A DNA stretch of 64,000 nucleotides from positions 558,001-622,000 of the forward strand of contig NZ_JACFXW010000001.1 of assembly GCF_014158035.1 (NCBI RefSeq). Direction: 5' to 3'. The stretch's first letter is position 1; the number at the start of each line of letters is the position of its first letter. Below, in pieces: positions 10,954 through 20,269 of this stretch. A program made the position numbers and the translations under genes. A model generated the notes under the pieces. The model saw only the letters and a program-made list of their open reading frames with translations, made no database searches and was not told where the DNA came from. The stretch is from Rhizobium sp. G21. Lineage in GTDB: Bacteria; Pseudomonadota; Alphaproteobacteria; Rhizobiales; Rhizobiaceae.

Positions 10954-12354
10954 TCAGCACTCGACCACGTTGACGGCGAGGCCGCCGGTCGAGGTTTCCT
11001 TGTATTTCTCGCTCATGTCGTGCCCGGTCTGGCGCATGGTCTCGATACAGGCGTCGAGCGGCACGAAATGCTGGCCGTCGCCCTTGAGCGCCAGCGACGC
11101 CGCGGTGACGGCCTTGACCGCGCCGAGCGCATTGCGCTCGATGCAGGGCACCTGCACCAGGCCGGCGACGGGATCGCAGGTCATGCCGAGATGGTGTTCG
11201 AGCGCGATTTCGGCGGCGTTTTCCACCTGCTCGGGCGTGGCCCCCATCACGGCGGCGAGACCGGCGGCCGCCATGGCGGCTGCGGAGCCGACTTCGCCCT
11301 GACAGCCGACTTCGGCGCCGGAGATCGAGGCGTTGTGCTTGATGATGCCGCCGACCGCGGCGGCCGTCAGAAGATAGTCGCGGATGCCGTCCTGATCCCA
11401 GTCCTCATGGAAATGCTCGTAATAGCGGATGGTGGCGGGAATGACGCCCGCCGCGCCGTTGGTCGGCGCGGTGACGATGCGGCCGCCGGCGGCGTTTTCT
11501 TCGTTCACCGCCATGGCGTAGACCGACAGCCAGTCATTGGCCAGCAGCGGATTGGCCTTGTTGGAGCGCCACTCCTCCTGCAGCTTGTCGTGGATCTGCC
11601 TGGCGCGGCGGCGCACCTTCAGCCCGCCGGGCATGATGCCGTCCACCTGCAGGCCGCGTTCGATGCACGAGCGCATGGCGTCCCAGATCCGGTCGAGTCC
11701 GGCGTCCAACGCCTCGCGGCTCATCGTCGCTTCTTCGTTGGCGCGCTTCATCTGGGCGATGGTGAGGCCAGATCGGGCCGCCATGTCGAGCATCTGCTTG
11801 GCGGTGGCGAAGGGATAGGGAACCGTGATCGCCTCAGGCTTCTTGGCGGCGGCGCGCATCTTCTCGAGCTCGAGATCGGTGACGACGAAACCGCCGCCGA
11901 TCGAATAGTATATCTGCTTCAGCAGCAACCGGCCCGAGCCGTCGAAGGCCTGGAACAACATGCCGTTGGCGTGCCCGGTGAGCGGCGTCTTCTTGTCGAG
12001 CACGAGGTCGTCCTTGGGACGGAAAGCGTAGCCTTCATGTCCCGGCGGCGAAATCCGGCCCGAGGTCTCGACTTCGGCGACGAGCGCGTCCATTCTGTCG
12101 GGGTCGACGCTGGCGGCCTTCGCCCCGGTCAGGCCGAGGATCACGGCGCGATCGGAACCATGGCCGATACCGGTGTGAGCGAGCGACCCGTGCAGGCTGA
12201 CCTTGATCGCGGCGACCTTCGCGCCGGTCGGGCGCGGCCAGTCGGGCGACAGGATGAGATCGAGAAACAGATTGGCCGCGGTCATCGGCCCCATCGTATG
12301 CGAGCTCGACGGACCGATGCCGATCTTGAAAACGTCGAATACCGAAAGAAACAT
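10954..12354 (-). CDS. sdaA: L-serine dehydratase (iron-sulfur type)
   Basis: Deaminates L-serine to pyruvate and ammonia using a [4Fe-4S] cluster. 466 aa, single-chain type with the beta domain at the N terminus ([15 protein letters not shown], the family signature) and the alpha domain at the C terminus. Cluster-binding cysteines are expected in [12 protein letters not shown] and in [19 protein letters not shown], both present. The ATG at 12354 was chosen because GGAAGG lies upstream and the protein then opens at the conserved [19 protein letters not shown]; longer in-frame starts back to 12501 cross the divergent promoter region. Divergent from the DUF599 gene. Confidence 0.96.
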   Translation of the reverse strand: MFLSVFDVFKIGIGPSSSHTMGPMTAANLFLDLILSPDWPRPTGAKVAAIKVSLHGSLAHTGIGHGSDRAVILGLTGAKAASVDPDRMDALVAEVETSGRISPPGHEGYAFRPKDDLVLDKKTPLTGHANGMLFQAFDGSGRLLLKQIYYSIGGGFVVTDLELEKMRAAAKKPEAITVPYPFATAKQMLDMAARSGLTIAQMKRANEEATMSREALDAGLDRIWDAMRSCIERGLQVDGIMPGGLKVRRRARQIHDKLQEEWRSNKANPLLANDWLSVYAMAVNEENAAGGRIVTAPTNGAAGVIPATIRYYEHFHEDWDQDGIRDYLLTAAAVGGIIKHNASISGAEVGCQGEVGSAAAMAAAGLAAVMGATPEQVENAAEIALEHHLGMTCDPVAGLVQVPCIERNALGAVKAVTAASLALKGDGQHFVPLDACIETMRQTGHDMSEKYKETSTGGLAVNVVEC

Positions 12355-12533
12355 GAATAATCGCCTTCCGCCTGTCATGAGCTTTATGCTGGACATTAGT
12401 ATGGTTTTGACGTTTGTCGCCTCCGAACTTCCGCCAGTCACTGGCACGGGGGCGACATGACGTCGTTTCATGCGCCGGCGCCGCCAGCCATGACGCGGCA
12501 TGATTTCCAGACTTCGAAGGCAGACGCCGCCCT

Positions 12534-13226
12534 ATGACCCATCTTGATTACATCGCGATCGCTTATTTCGTGCTGCTTTGGGCGCTGTTCAATTGGCTGA
12601 CCGGCGTTTCGCGCAATTTCAGCCGTATGAGCGTCACGCGCGGCATGGCTATCCACCGCGCCAACTGGATCCGCAATTCGCTCAATCGCGACCTCAAGAT
12701 GATCGACACCCAGATCATGGCGGGATTGCAGAACGGCACAGGCTTTTTCGCTTCGACCTCCATTCTGGCGCTCGGCGGCTGTTTCGCCCTGCTCGGCCAG
12801 ACAGAACAGGTGCAGGCCATCTTCGCCGACCTTCCCGCCGTATTTCACAGCAGCCGCGCCGCATTCGAGATGAAGGTCGGCGGGCTCGCCGCGATGTTCG
12901 CCTATTCCTTCTTCAAGTTCGGCTGGTCCTACCGGCTGTTCAATTATTGCTCGATCATGTTCGGCGGCCTGCCGATGCACTCCGAGGCCGAGAAGGATCC
13001 GGAGGGCGCGCGCCGCGCCGCCGAGGCGGTCATCGCCATGAACGTGATCGCCGCGAAGAACTTCAACGCCGGGCTGCGCGCCATATTTCTGTCGATCGGT
13101 TACCTAGGATGGTTCGTCAACGCCTATGCCTTCATGGCCATGAGCACCTTCGTCATCTTCGTTCTCATCCGCCGTCAGTTCTTCTCCGAAGCGCGCGACG
13201 CCATTGTCCGAGGCATTGAATCTTGA
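12534..13226 (+). CDS. DUF599 family membrane protein
   Basis: 230 aa, four predicted membrane helices (about 6-24, 72-90, 115-135, 190-215). Family signs include the FNWLTGVSRNFSR opening and the RANWIRNSLNRDLKMIDTQI segment of DUF599, a proteobacterial inner-membrane family of unknown function. The stop codon overlaps the TTG start of the next gene (13223), so the two are translationally coupled. Confidence 0.85.
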   Translation: MTHLDYIAIAYFVLLWALFNWLTGVSRNFSRMSVTRGMAIHRANWIRNSLNRDLKMIDTQIMAGLQNGTGFFASTSILALGGCFALLGQTEQVQAIFADLPAVFHSSRAAFEMKVGGLAAMFAYSFFKFGWSYRLFNYCSIMFGGLPMHSEAEKDPEGARRAAEAVIAMNVIAAKNFNAGLRAIFLSIGYLGWFVNAYAFMAMSTFVIFVLIRRQFFSEARDAIVRGIES

Positions 13227-14197
13227 ATCCAGACACGTTTCATGAAGCCGCGCCGCCGAAAAGACGGCAGGCCTGGCTCGACATCGCCCGCGGCCTGGCG
13301 CTGTTTCCGATGGCGAGCTATCACTTCATGTGGGACCTCGCCGATTTCGGCTATCTCGCGGCAGACTTTCCCACCTCCGGCTGGCCGAAGATCTACGCGC
13401 GCGCCATCGCCTCCACATTCCTGTTTCTCGCCGGTTATTCGCTCTATCTGGCGCATGGCTCCGGCTTCAAGGCGACGAATTTCCTGAAGCGCCTCGGCGT
13501 GATCGGCCTCGCCGCCGGCGCGGTCTCTCTGGGCACCTATCTCTGGATGCCGGGCGGTTTCATCTATTTCGGCATATTGCACGCCATGGCGACCGCGAGC
13601 ATCTTCGGCCTGGCGTTTCTTCGCGCGCCCGTGGCGTTGACGCTCGCGGCCGCCGCCGCCTTCTTCGCCGCCCCGCATGTCATCCCATTGGGAGGAGTCT
13701 TCAACCAGCCCTGGCTGTGGTGGCTGGGGCTTGCCGACCAGAACCGGCCCTCTTTCGACTTCGTGCCCATGCTGCCCTGGCTGGCGCCGTTTCTGACCGG
13801 GCTGGCCGCCAGCAAATTCGTCAGTTCCCGCGGATGGACGCCGGCGATTAATCTGGGGAAAACTCGCGAAAACCGTTGGAAAACCTATCTGGCCGCAATC
13901 GGGCGACACAGTCTCGTCTTTTATCTGGCGCACCAACCGGTGCTGATTGCGATTCTCTATGGGATCAGTCTCGTCGCCCCACCCCCGGCGGTGGATGCGC
14001 GCGAGGCCTATATTCAGAATTGCCGACCCAGTTGCGAACGAAACCAGACGCCCGGCTTTTGCCAGTCCTTTTGCGACTGCACGCTGGAACAGCTTTCAAA
14101 GACGGATTTGCTGTCGCGATTCCAGTCTGGCGCAATCTCGGTCAGCGATGATCGGATCAAGGATATCGCATTCCAGTGCAGCATTCGCTCCGAATAG
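13223..14197 (+). CDS. DUF1624/heparan-alpha-glucosaminide N-acetyltransferase-like membrane protein, Cys-rich tail
   Basis: 324 aa, about seven membrane helices, opening with the family motif RRQAWLDIARGLALFPM and YHFMWDLADFGY. The likely start is a TTG at 13223 that overlaps the upstream stop codon by two bases. The family includes acyltransferase-like proteins; no substrate can be assigned. After the last helix (HSLVFYLAHQPVLIAILYG) comes a ~65-residue tail with five cysteines in a tight pattern (C-x3-C-x7-C-x3-C-x-C) and one later Cys; this tail may bind metal or form disulfides. Confidence 0.82.
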   Translation: MNPDTFHEAAPPKRRQAWLDIARGLALFPMASYHFMWDLADFGYLAADFPTSGWPKIYARAIASTFLFLAGYSLYLAHGSGFKATNFLKRLGVIGLAAGAVSLGTYLWMPGGFIYFGILHAMATASIFGLAFLRAPVALTLAAAAAFFAAPHVIPLGGVFNQPWLWWLGLADQNRPSFDFVPMLPWLAPFLTGLAASKFVSSRGWTPAINLGKTRENRWKTYLAAIGRHSLVFYLAHQPVLIAILYGISLVAPPPAVDAREAYIQNCRPSCERNQTPGFCQSFCDCTLEQLSKTDLLSRFQSGAISVSDDRIKDIAFQCSIRSE

Positions 14198-14220
14198 GGG
14201 CACAATGGCGGGTGGACGAG

Positions 14221-14694
14221 ATGAATGTATATCGCGCAAGACCGGTGACCTATCCGTGGCCGACTGCGTTTTTCCTGATAATCCTTCCACTCTCCATGCT
14301 GTGTTACAAGTTTGCCCCCATGCATATGCTGAACGGGGTCCCGCTGCTGCGCATCGCCGCGTCGAGCCTGATGATCGGAGCCGGCCTGTTCCTGGCGATC
14401 TGGGCCATCGTGGCGCTCAAGAGCCACCACACGGCGCTCGGCTCGATGAAGAACACCTCGCGACTGGTGACGTCGGGACCATTCAGACTGACGCGCAATC
14501 CAATATATCTGGGTTACATGATCGCCGCGCTCGGCGTTGCGCTGGCCGCCAACAATCTCTGGACGGCGGGTCTGGCGGTCTGCGCCGCCGTGGCCACCCA
14601 TCTCTGGGTCATCAAGCGCGAGGAGCAATTCCTGCAGGCGCGATTCGGCTACGAGTTCGAACGCTACCGCCGGCGCACCCGCCCCTGGCTCTGA
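14221..14694 (+). CDS. Isoprenylcysteine carboxylmethyltransferase-like membrane protein
   Basis: 157 aa, four predicted membrane helices. The C-terminal half carries the ICMT/PEMT pattern: GPFRLTRNPIYLGYM (about 88-102), then EEQFLQARFGYEFERYRRR near the end, where this fold binds S-adenosylmethionine. Bacterial members methylate diverse lipids or small molecules and the substrate is unknown. ATG at 14221 has GGTGGACGAG just upstream; an earlier in-frame start at 14176 would overlap the previous gene. It is 23 bp after the DUF1624 gene, in the same direction. Confidence 0.85.
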   Translation: MNVYRARPVTYPWPTAFFLIILPLSMLCYKFAPMHMLNGVPLLRIAASSLMIGAGLFLAIWAIVALKSHHTALGSMKNTSRLVTSGPFRLTRNPIYLGYMIAALGVALAANNLWTAGLAVCAAVATHLWVIKREEQFLQARFGYEFERYRRRTRPWL

Positions 14695-14729
14695 TCGCCG
14701 CGAACGACTTCGAACAACTTGATTGAAAA

Positions 14730-15122
14730 TCAGGTGGAAACGCCGATTTCCGCCAAACGGTTGAGGCAGGACTCCTCGATGCTGTCGAGTTCGGCGATGG
14801 TCTCGTCGATATCGCGGCGTTTTTGCCGGAGATCGTCGCGCTTGTCGTCGACCTTTCGCATCAGCAGCTTCAACTGCCCGATCTCTCCCGGCGGCTCCTT
14901 GTAGACATGAATGATCTCGCGAATCTCGGCGATGGTGAAGCCGATGCGGCGGCCACGCAGGATCTGCGCGATCAGATGCCGGTCCGCCTGACGGTAGAGC
15001 CGGGTGCGGCCGCGCCGTTCCGGATGAATGAGACCTTCATCCTCGTAGAACCTGAGCGTGCGCGTGGAAATATCGAATTCCCGCGTCAACTCGGTTATAC
15101 TGTAAAACTTGTTCACTGCCAT
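14730..15122 (-). CDS. MerR family transcriptional regulator (LiuR-like)
   Basis: 130 aa. N-terminal winged-helix domain with the MerR pattern YSITELTREFDISTRTLRFY then EDEGLIHPERRGRTRLYRQ, a dimerising coiled coil from about residue 85, and a short C terminus with a single Cys, unlike metal-sensing MerR proteins that need several. Similar proteins in Hyphomicrobiales and other proteobacteria are annotated as LiuR-type regulators of branched-chain or acyl-CoA catabolism; that link is inferred. Start at 15122 rather than 15179 because a good promoter (15151-15179) lies between the two. That promoter contains a palindrome, so autoregulation is likely. Confidence 0.88.
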   Translation of the reverse strand: MAVNKFYSITELTREFDISTRTLRFYEDEGLIHPERRGRTRLYRQADRHLIAQILRGRRIGFTIAEIREIIHVYKEPPGEIGQLKLLMRKVDDKRDDLRQKRRDIDETIAELDSIEESCLNRLAEIGVST

Positions 15123-15150
15123 GCTCGCCGCCAGATTCAGGATCGGCGCG

Positions 15151-15179
15151 AGATTAATTGACCTTGACGTAAAAGTCAA
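15151..15179 (-). promoter_or_regulatory. merR promoter with palindromic operator
   Basis: On the minus strand: -35 TTGACT (15179-15174), 17-bp spacer, -10 TAATCT (15156-15151). The -35 lies inside an inverted repeat TTGAC-N6-GTCAA (15164-15179). The first base of the merR coding sequence is 29 nt past the -10. A closely related 16-mer (13 of 16 identical) lies upstream of the GMC oxidoreductase gene at 22993-23008. Confidence 0.65.
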
Positions 15180-15185
15180 TTTTTC

Positions 15186-16613
15186 TTAGCGCATGCTGAA
15201 CCAGAGCGTCGCGAGGCCAAGGAAGCCGAAGAAGCCGGTGAGATCGGTGATCATGGTGACGAAGACCGACGACGCCACGGCCGGATCGGCCCCGAACCGG
15301 TTGAGCAGCAGCGGCACGAGATTGCCCGCCATCGCGGCGGCGAGGAAATTGATGAACAGCGCCGTGGCGATCACCAGTCCCAGATGGATGTCGTGATACA
15401 TGAAGCCCGCGACGAGCCCGACCAGGATCGCGAAGATCAGGCCGTTGGTCGTGCCCACTCCCAATTCGCGGCGGATGATGCGGCCGGCGTTGTAAATGTC
15501 GAGATCTCGTGTGGCGAGCGCCCGCACCGTTACCGTCATCGTCTGCGTGCCGGCATTGCCGCCCATCGAGGCGACGATCGGCATCAGCACCGCCAGCGCC
15601 ACCATCTGTTCGATCGTGGCGTCGAACAGGCCGATGACGGTCGAGGACAGGAATGCGGTGCCGAAATTGATGAACAGCCAGAGAAAGCGTGACCGCACGG
15701 TCGACAGCACATTGTCGGACAGTTCTTCGTCGCCGACGCCCGCCAGGCGTTTTATGTCCTCTTCCGCTTCCTCGTGAATGACGTCAACCACGTCGTCGAT
15801 GGTCAGCACGCCCACCAGCCGGTCGTTCTCGTCGACGACGGCGGCGGACAAGAGGTCATACTGCTGGAAGAGCTGCGCCGCTTCCTCCTGGTCCATGTCG
15901 GCCGGGATAGAGTGACTGGTCTCGCGCATGATCTCGTCGATCTTGACGCCGCGCTGGGTGCGCAGGATGCGGTCGAGATCGACAGCCCCCAACAGCTTGA
16001 AGGTGGGATCGATGACGAAGATCTGTGTGAAGGTCTCGGGAAGATCTTCCTCCTCCCGCATATAGTCGATGCATTGACCGACGGTCCAGAAAGGCGGCAC
16101 GGCCACGAATTCCGACTGCATGCGCCGGCCGGCCGAACTTTCCGGATAGTCCAGCGCCCGGCGCAGCCGCACGCGCTCGGTGAACGGCAGCTTGGCGAGA
16201 ATCTCTTCCCGGTCTTCCTGGTCGAGGTCTTCGAGAATATAGACCGCATCGTCCGAATCGAGATCGCCGATGGCCGCGGCGATGGCGTCGTTGGGGATCT
16301 GCTCCACGATTTCGAGGCGGATCGCTTCATCGACCTCGGTCAGGGCCGCGAGATCGAAATCGTCGCCGAGCAGCTGGATCAGCGCGATGCGCTGTTCCGG
16401 CATCATCGCCTCGAGCACGTCGCCGAGTTCGGAGATATGCAGGCGGCCGACATGACGACGGAGAAAGATGACGTCGCGATCGGCGATCGCCGCGCCGACA
16501 AGCGCGAGAAAATCGTGCCGCACCGAGCCGTCTTCAGTGTAGATGTCGGAGAGTTCCGGGCGTTCCGCCGGTTCGAGGGCGTCCAAAACGTCCTGTTCGC
16601 TGTCTTTCGACAT
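15186..16613 (-). CDS. mgtE: Magnesium transporter MgtE
   Basis: Mg2+ channel gated by cytoplasmic magnesium binding. 475 aa. Order: helical N domain (about 40-145, with LDSDDAVYILEDLDQEDREE), two CBS domains (about 150-285, including the acidic DENDRLVGVLTIDDVVDV), a connecting helix, and five membrane helices (about 305-475). The pore signature MPIVASMGGNAGTQTMTV and the terminal MITDLTGFFGFLGLA are present. Upstream of merR by 63 bp on the same strand. No M-box-like riboswitch was recognised upstream. Confidence 0.95.
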   Translation of the reverse strand: MSKDSEQDVLDALEPAERPELSDIYTEDGSVRHDFLALVGAAIADRDVIFLRRHVGRLHISELGDVLEAMMPEQRIALIQLLGDDFDLAALTEVDEAIRLEIVEQIPNDAIAAAIGDLDSDDAVYILEDLDQEDREEILAKLPFTERVRLRRALDYPESSAGRRMQSEFVAVPPFWTVGQCIDYMREEEDLPETFTQIFVIDPTFKLLGAVDLDRILRTQRGVKIDEIMRETSHSIPADMDQEEAAQLFQQYDLLSAAVVDENDRLVGVLTIDDVVDVIHEEAEEDIKRLAGVGDEELSDNVLSTVRSRFLWLFINFGTAFLSSTVIGLFDATIEQMVALAVLMPIVASMGGNAGTQTMTVTVRALATRDLDIYNAGRIIRRELGVGTTNGLIFAILVGLVAGFMYHDIHLGLVIATALFINFLAAAMAGNLVPLLLNRFGADPAVASSVFVTMITDLTGFFGFLGLATLWFSMR

Positions 16614-16940
16614 CGCTCCGCCCCCTTCCCCTTGTCCTGTCCTTCTTCACCCGCGCGCGCCTTCCGGCGCACAGGAGCTGTTGAGCATGAACGGTTTCTC
16701 TTTCCGACAAATCCATGGCCGCCCAACGGTGCTAGACGAATTCGCAAGCGCGGTCCACCGAAAATCCCGTCGGGAACATTAGTCGAGGCTGCGTTAATTT
16801 TCCGTGCGAAATCAAATTGATGCCGCTTATCTTCGCGCCCTGCCGCCAACTTTACATTTCTTCATGCGCCGGCAAAAACCGCGCAACATCCGCCGTTCAT
16901 TCTGGCTCCATCGAAAACAGAGCGAAGAAAGGACCAAGCC
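16614..16940. other. Intergenic region between mgtE and the Spy/CpxP-like gene
   Basis: 327 bp between divergent genes. No gene of convincing composition. The 150 bp nearest the plus-strand gene is AT-richer (for example TTAATTTTCC near 16795 and TTTACATTTCTT near 16852) and probably holds both promoters, but I could not define clear -35/-10 pairs. Confidence 0.4.
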
Positions 16941-17510
16941 ATGACGCAAGACCTCGAGACGGGCATCGTGGAAGCGCCGAAATCGAATTGGCTTCGCCGC
17001 ATCGTCATCATCGGCTCCACCACGGCCGTCGTGCTCGGCGCGGGCGCGCTGGCCTTCGCCGACGGCAAGGACGGCTTCGGGCCCGGCGGCATGCGCCAAC
17101 GGCTCATGCACGGCTACATGGAGTATCGCATGGACCGAATGCTGGACGACGCCGGGGCCGACGACGCGCAAAAGGCCAAGATCAAGACGATCCTGAAGAC
17201 GGCGATGGATCAGGTTCGCCCCGACCGACAGGAACGTCGCGCCATGCGCGACGGCGCTCTCGACCTGCTGGAAGCCCCGACCATCGACCGCGCCGCGATC
17301 GAATCCTTCCGGGCGCAGCAGATCGAAAAGCTCGACGCCAAGTCGAAAATCATTGCCAAGGCCGTCGCCGATGCCGCAGATGTGCTGAACCCCGACCAGC
17401 GCAAGAAACTCGTCGACGAGCTCGACGAGATGGGCTTCGGCCGCGGACGCGGCATGGACGGCGACCATCCGCCCGGCATGATGGACGACATGACGCCGAA
17501 AGCTCCCTGA
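16941..17510 (+). CDS. Spy/CpxP-like periplasmic protein
   Basis: 189 aa: an N-terminal membrane anchor or uncleaved signal (about residues 21-42), then an all-helical domain rich in Met, Arg, Asp and Gln, with the repeated LTxxQ-like helix DAQKAKIKTILKTAMDQVR and a late LNPDQRKKLVDELDEMGFG. This matches the Spy/CpxP family of periplasmic chaperones and two-component inhibitors. The tail is Gly/Asp/Met-rich. It is 24 bp upstream of an OmpR-type regulator and sensor kinase, so the three probably form an envelope-stress or metal-stress unit, with this protein as the periplasmic sensor partner. Confidence 0.8.
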   Translation: MTQDLETGIVEAPKSNWLRRIVIIGSTTAVVLGAGALAFADGKDGFGPGGMRQRLMHGYMEYRMDRMLDDAGADDAQKAKIKTILKTAMDQVRPDRQERRAMRDGALDLLEAPTIDRAAIESFRAQQIEKLDAKSKIIAKAVADAADVLNPDQRKKLVDELDEMGFGRGRGMDGDHPPGMMDDMTPKAP

Positions 17511-17534
17511 ACGAGCAAACAGCAGGACGACGAC

Positions 17535-18230
17535 ATGGCGGATGAAATTCTGGTGATCGACGACGACACACGGTTGTCCGCCATGTTGTCGGACTATCTG
17601 GGATCGGCAGGCTATGCCGTACGGACGGCGGCGACGGGCGCTTCGGGCCTCCAGGAGATCGCCCGCCGCCCGCCGGACGCCGTCGTGCTCGACGTGATGC
17701 TGCCCGACACCGACGGCTTCGACGTCTGCCGCAAGATCCGCGCCCGCTCCAACCTCCCCATCCTCATGCTCACCGCGCGTGGCGAAGAGACCGACCGCAT
17801 CGTCGGGCTGGAAATCGGCGCCGACGACTATCTCGGCAAACCCTTCAGCCCGCGCGAACTGGCGGCGCGGCTGAAGGCGCTGCTGCGCCGCGCCCGCTCG
17901 TCCGTCCAGCAGATGGAGTTGCTGCGTTTCGGCGGACTGGAGATCGACCGCGACCGCCGGATCGCCACCATCGACGGCCAGGAAACGGCGCTGACCGGCT
18001 ATCAGTTTTCATTGCTCGTCGTTCTCGCCGAAAACGCGGGACGCGTGCTCAGCCGCGATCGGCTGATGGAGATGGTCAAGGGCGAGGAACTCGAAGCCTT
18101 CGATCGCTCCATCGACGTGCATATCTCCCGCATCCGGGCGGCGATCGAGAAAGACCCGAAAAATCCGCGTCGCATTCTCACCTTGCGCGGCTCGGGCTAT
18201 CTCTTCGCCCGTAATCAGGACGAGGGTTGA
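17535..18230 (+). CDS. OmpR-family response regulator (CpxR-like)
   Basis: 231-aa DNA-binding response regulator. Receiver domain with the acidic pocket Asp9-Asp11, phospho-acceptor Asp53 (VLDVMLPD), Thr80 and Lys102 (GKPFS). Winged-helix output domain from about residue 130, with the typical LTGYQFSLLVVLAENAGRVL and DVHISRIRAAIE segments and a final GSGYLFA. It follows the Spy-like gene and is 3 bp before the kinase start, so the pair is surely cotranscribed. The CpxR-like label rests on the Spy/CpxP neighbour. Confidence 0.93.
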   Translation: MADEILVIDDDTRLSAMLSDYLGSAGYAVRTAATGASGLQEIARRPPDAVVLDVMLPDTDGFDVCRKIRARSNLPILMLTARGEETDRIVGLEIGADDYLGKPFSPRELAARLKALLRRARSSVQQMELLRFGGLEIDRDRRIATIDGQETALTGYQFSLLVVLAENAGRVLSRDRLMEMVKGEELEAFDRSIDVHISRIRAAIEKDPKNPRRILTLRGSGYLFARNQDEG

Positions 18231-18233
18231 ACC

Positions 18234-19497
18234 TTGGTCGCCTCCCGCCTGTTTCTCAAGATCTATCTGACCGTGCTCGGCTGCCTGGCGCTGGTGGTGG
18301 TGACGCTCAGCGCGCTGGCCTTTCTCGGCCGGCTCGACGCCAATCGCGGCCCGCTCGAACAGAGCGTCAGCAAGCTCGCCGCTTCGGTGCTGAGCGCCGA
18401 TGTGCCGCTTGCCCAGCGCCAGGCCATGCTCGATCGCCTCGCCCGCGCCTTCGACGCCGATATCGCCATCTTCGACGCCGGGGACGCTTCGTCCAGGGGG
18501 CTGGCGAGCGCATCGCCGGGCTCGACTCCGATGACGCCTGGAGCCGAAAGACCGACCGTTTCCGGGCCTTCCGGATCGAATTGCCCGAGGGCGCAACGCT
18601 GATCGCCTATGTGCCCCGCCGCTTCGCGCCGCCGCGCGGCCATCTCGTCGGGCTGTTTCTGTTGACCGCCCTGCTGGTCGGACTCGGCGCCTATCCCGTC
18701 GTCCGTCACCTGACCCGCAGGCTCGACCACCTCAGGGGCAGCATGGACGCTGGGGCAATGGCGACCTATCCGTCCGCGCGCCGGTGCATGGCCGCGACGA
18801 GGTCGCCGCCGTCGCCCGCACCTTCAATCTCGCCGCCGATCGCATCGAGGCGCTGGTGACGTCGCAAAAGAGCCTGCTCGCCAACGCCAGCCACGAGCTG
18901 CGCTCGCCGCTCGCCCGTCTCCGGCTCGCGGTCGAGATGCAGGAGCTGGCGCGAACCGAAAAGACCCGCGACGAGATCATCCGCAATCTGGCCGAACTCG
19001 ACGACATCGTCGAGGAAATCCTGCTGAAGAGTCGTCTCGGCGGCGAGCGCCCGCCGCCGCTCGACCAATCGGTCGATCTCCTGGCGCTGGTCAGCGAAGA
19101 AGCGGCCGTGACGGGCGCCGCCGTGGAAGGCGACGCCGGGATTGTCATAGGCAACGAGAAACTTCTGCGCCGGCTGATCCGCAACCTGCTGCAGAATGCC
19201 GAACGCCATGGCGCTTCGCCGGTGTCGGTGACGCTCGGCGTCGAAGGCAACGCCGCAATCCTGCGGGTTCGCGATCATGGATCCGGCATCGCGCCCGAAG
19301 ATCGCGCCAGGGTGTTCGAACCTTTCTATCGCCCATCCGGCCGCAGCGAGGCGGATGGCGGCTGGGGCCTCGGCCTGTCGCTGGTCTGGGAAATCGCCCG
19401 GCTGCATCGCGGATCGGTGACGATCGAGGATGTCGACGGACCCGGCGTCTGTTTCCGCGTCGCGATCGACAAGGGCCAATCAGGCCGCGTCCTCTAG
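18234..19497 (+). CDS. Sensor histidine kinase (two frameshifts)
   Basis: Partner kinase of the upstream regulator, about 421 aa after repair. Two TM helices (about 9-30 and 137-160) flank a short periplasmic domain; a HAMP linker follows. H-box ASHELRSPLARLR with phospho-acceptor His near residue 221, N-box NLLQNAERHG, G1 DHGSGIAPED and G2 GGWGLGLSL. The frame breaks twice: in GGGG at 18480-18483 (an extra G restores FDAGGRFVQGAGER) and near 18748 (one base restores DAWGNGDLSVRAPVHGRDEV). Both are one-base losses, consistent with the indels elsewhere. The start is TTG at 18234. The 3' end overlaps the convergent next gene by 18 bp. Confidence 0.82.
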
Positions 19498-20183
19498 GAT
19501 GAGATCGTCGGTCGGCGCAACGCGAAGCCAGCCGCGGTCCGCCCGCCTGTCGTCGTCGCTCAAGACGAGGCTGTCGACGAGGCGACGCCAGCCCGGATGA
19601 TTGATCCGGCCGCGAACGACGGCGTCGATCCGGCTCATGGCCGCGGCTTCACGCTCCGTCATGCAAAGACGGCCGCGCTCCAGCCTGTCTCTCACGATGC
19701 GGTAGACGAAGTCGAGGTCATCGACCGATATGCCGCTGCGCTTGGCTGAGCGCTGCGCGGCGTAAGCGCCCTCGCCGGTTTCCAACGCCAGGCGCAACTG
19801 GTCGAGCGCAAGCGCCGCCAAGCTATCCGCACGAGCGCCGGCGAGTTCCATCGTATGCAGCAGAAGATCGAGTTCGTCGGCGTCGCCGATCACGCCTTCC
19901 GGCGCGATCATCGCCATCAGGAAGTCGGCGCGGTCGGCGTCGGGATTGCGGCGGAAATCGCCGCCTCGCGTAAAAATCCGGCCATGACCTCAACGAACCA
20001 TCGGCTCCAATCGAGGCTCTTCTCCTGGGCGGAGCGGTGAATCAACAATATGCGCCAGGCGTCCGTCTCGCTCTGGAGGCCTGCCGGAAACATCCATCTG
20101 CGCAGCATCTGCACATCGTCTCGCGTCAGCCGCGGTTTCCCGGCGAGCGCCGAGGCGGGATAACGCAACGTCAACTCCAACAT
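19480..20183 (-). CDS. Hypothetical protein with internal duplication (frameshifted)
   Basis: About 234 aa when a one-base loss near 19968 is repaired (joined reading GFLRE-GGDFRRNPDADRADF). No family recognised. Two halves look alike: LTRDDVQMLRRWMF...AWRILLIHR...WFVEVMAGFL and ISVDDLDFVYRIV...AAMSRIDAV...WRRLVDSLVL, each about 55 residues, suggesting a duplicated helical module; the spacing faintly recalls EF-hand or TerB-like repeats but no binding loop is visible. The start at 20183 has GGGAG 8 nt upstream; 20219 is an in-frame alternative. Convergent with the sensor kinase, overlapping it by 18 bp. Confidence 0.6.
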
Positions 20184-20269
20184 CGAAGCAGCTCCCGCTT
20201 CATCATGAAGCGCGAGCAATCTCGCAGCCTAAGGTAAATTTGAACCCAATCGAAAGGGTGAACCTTCGG

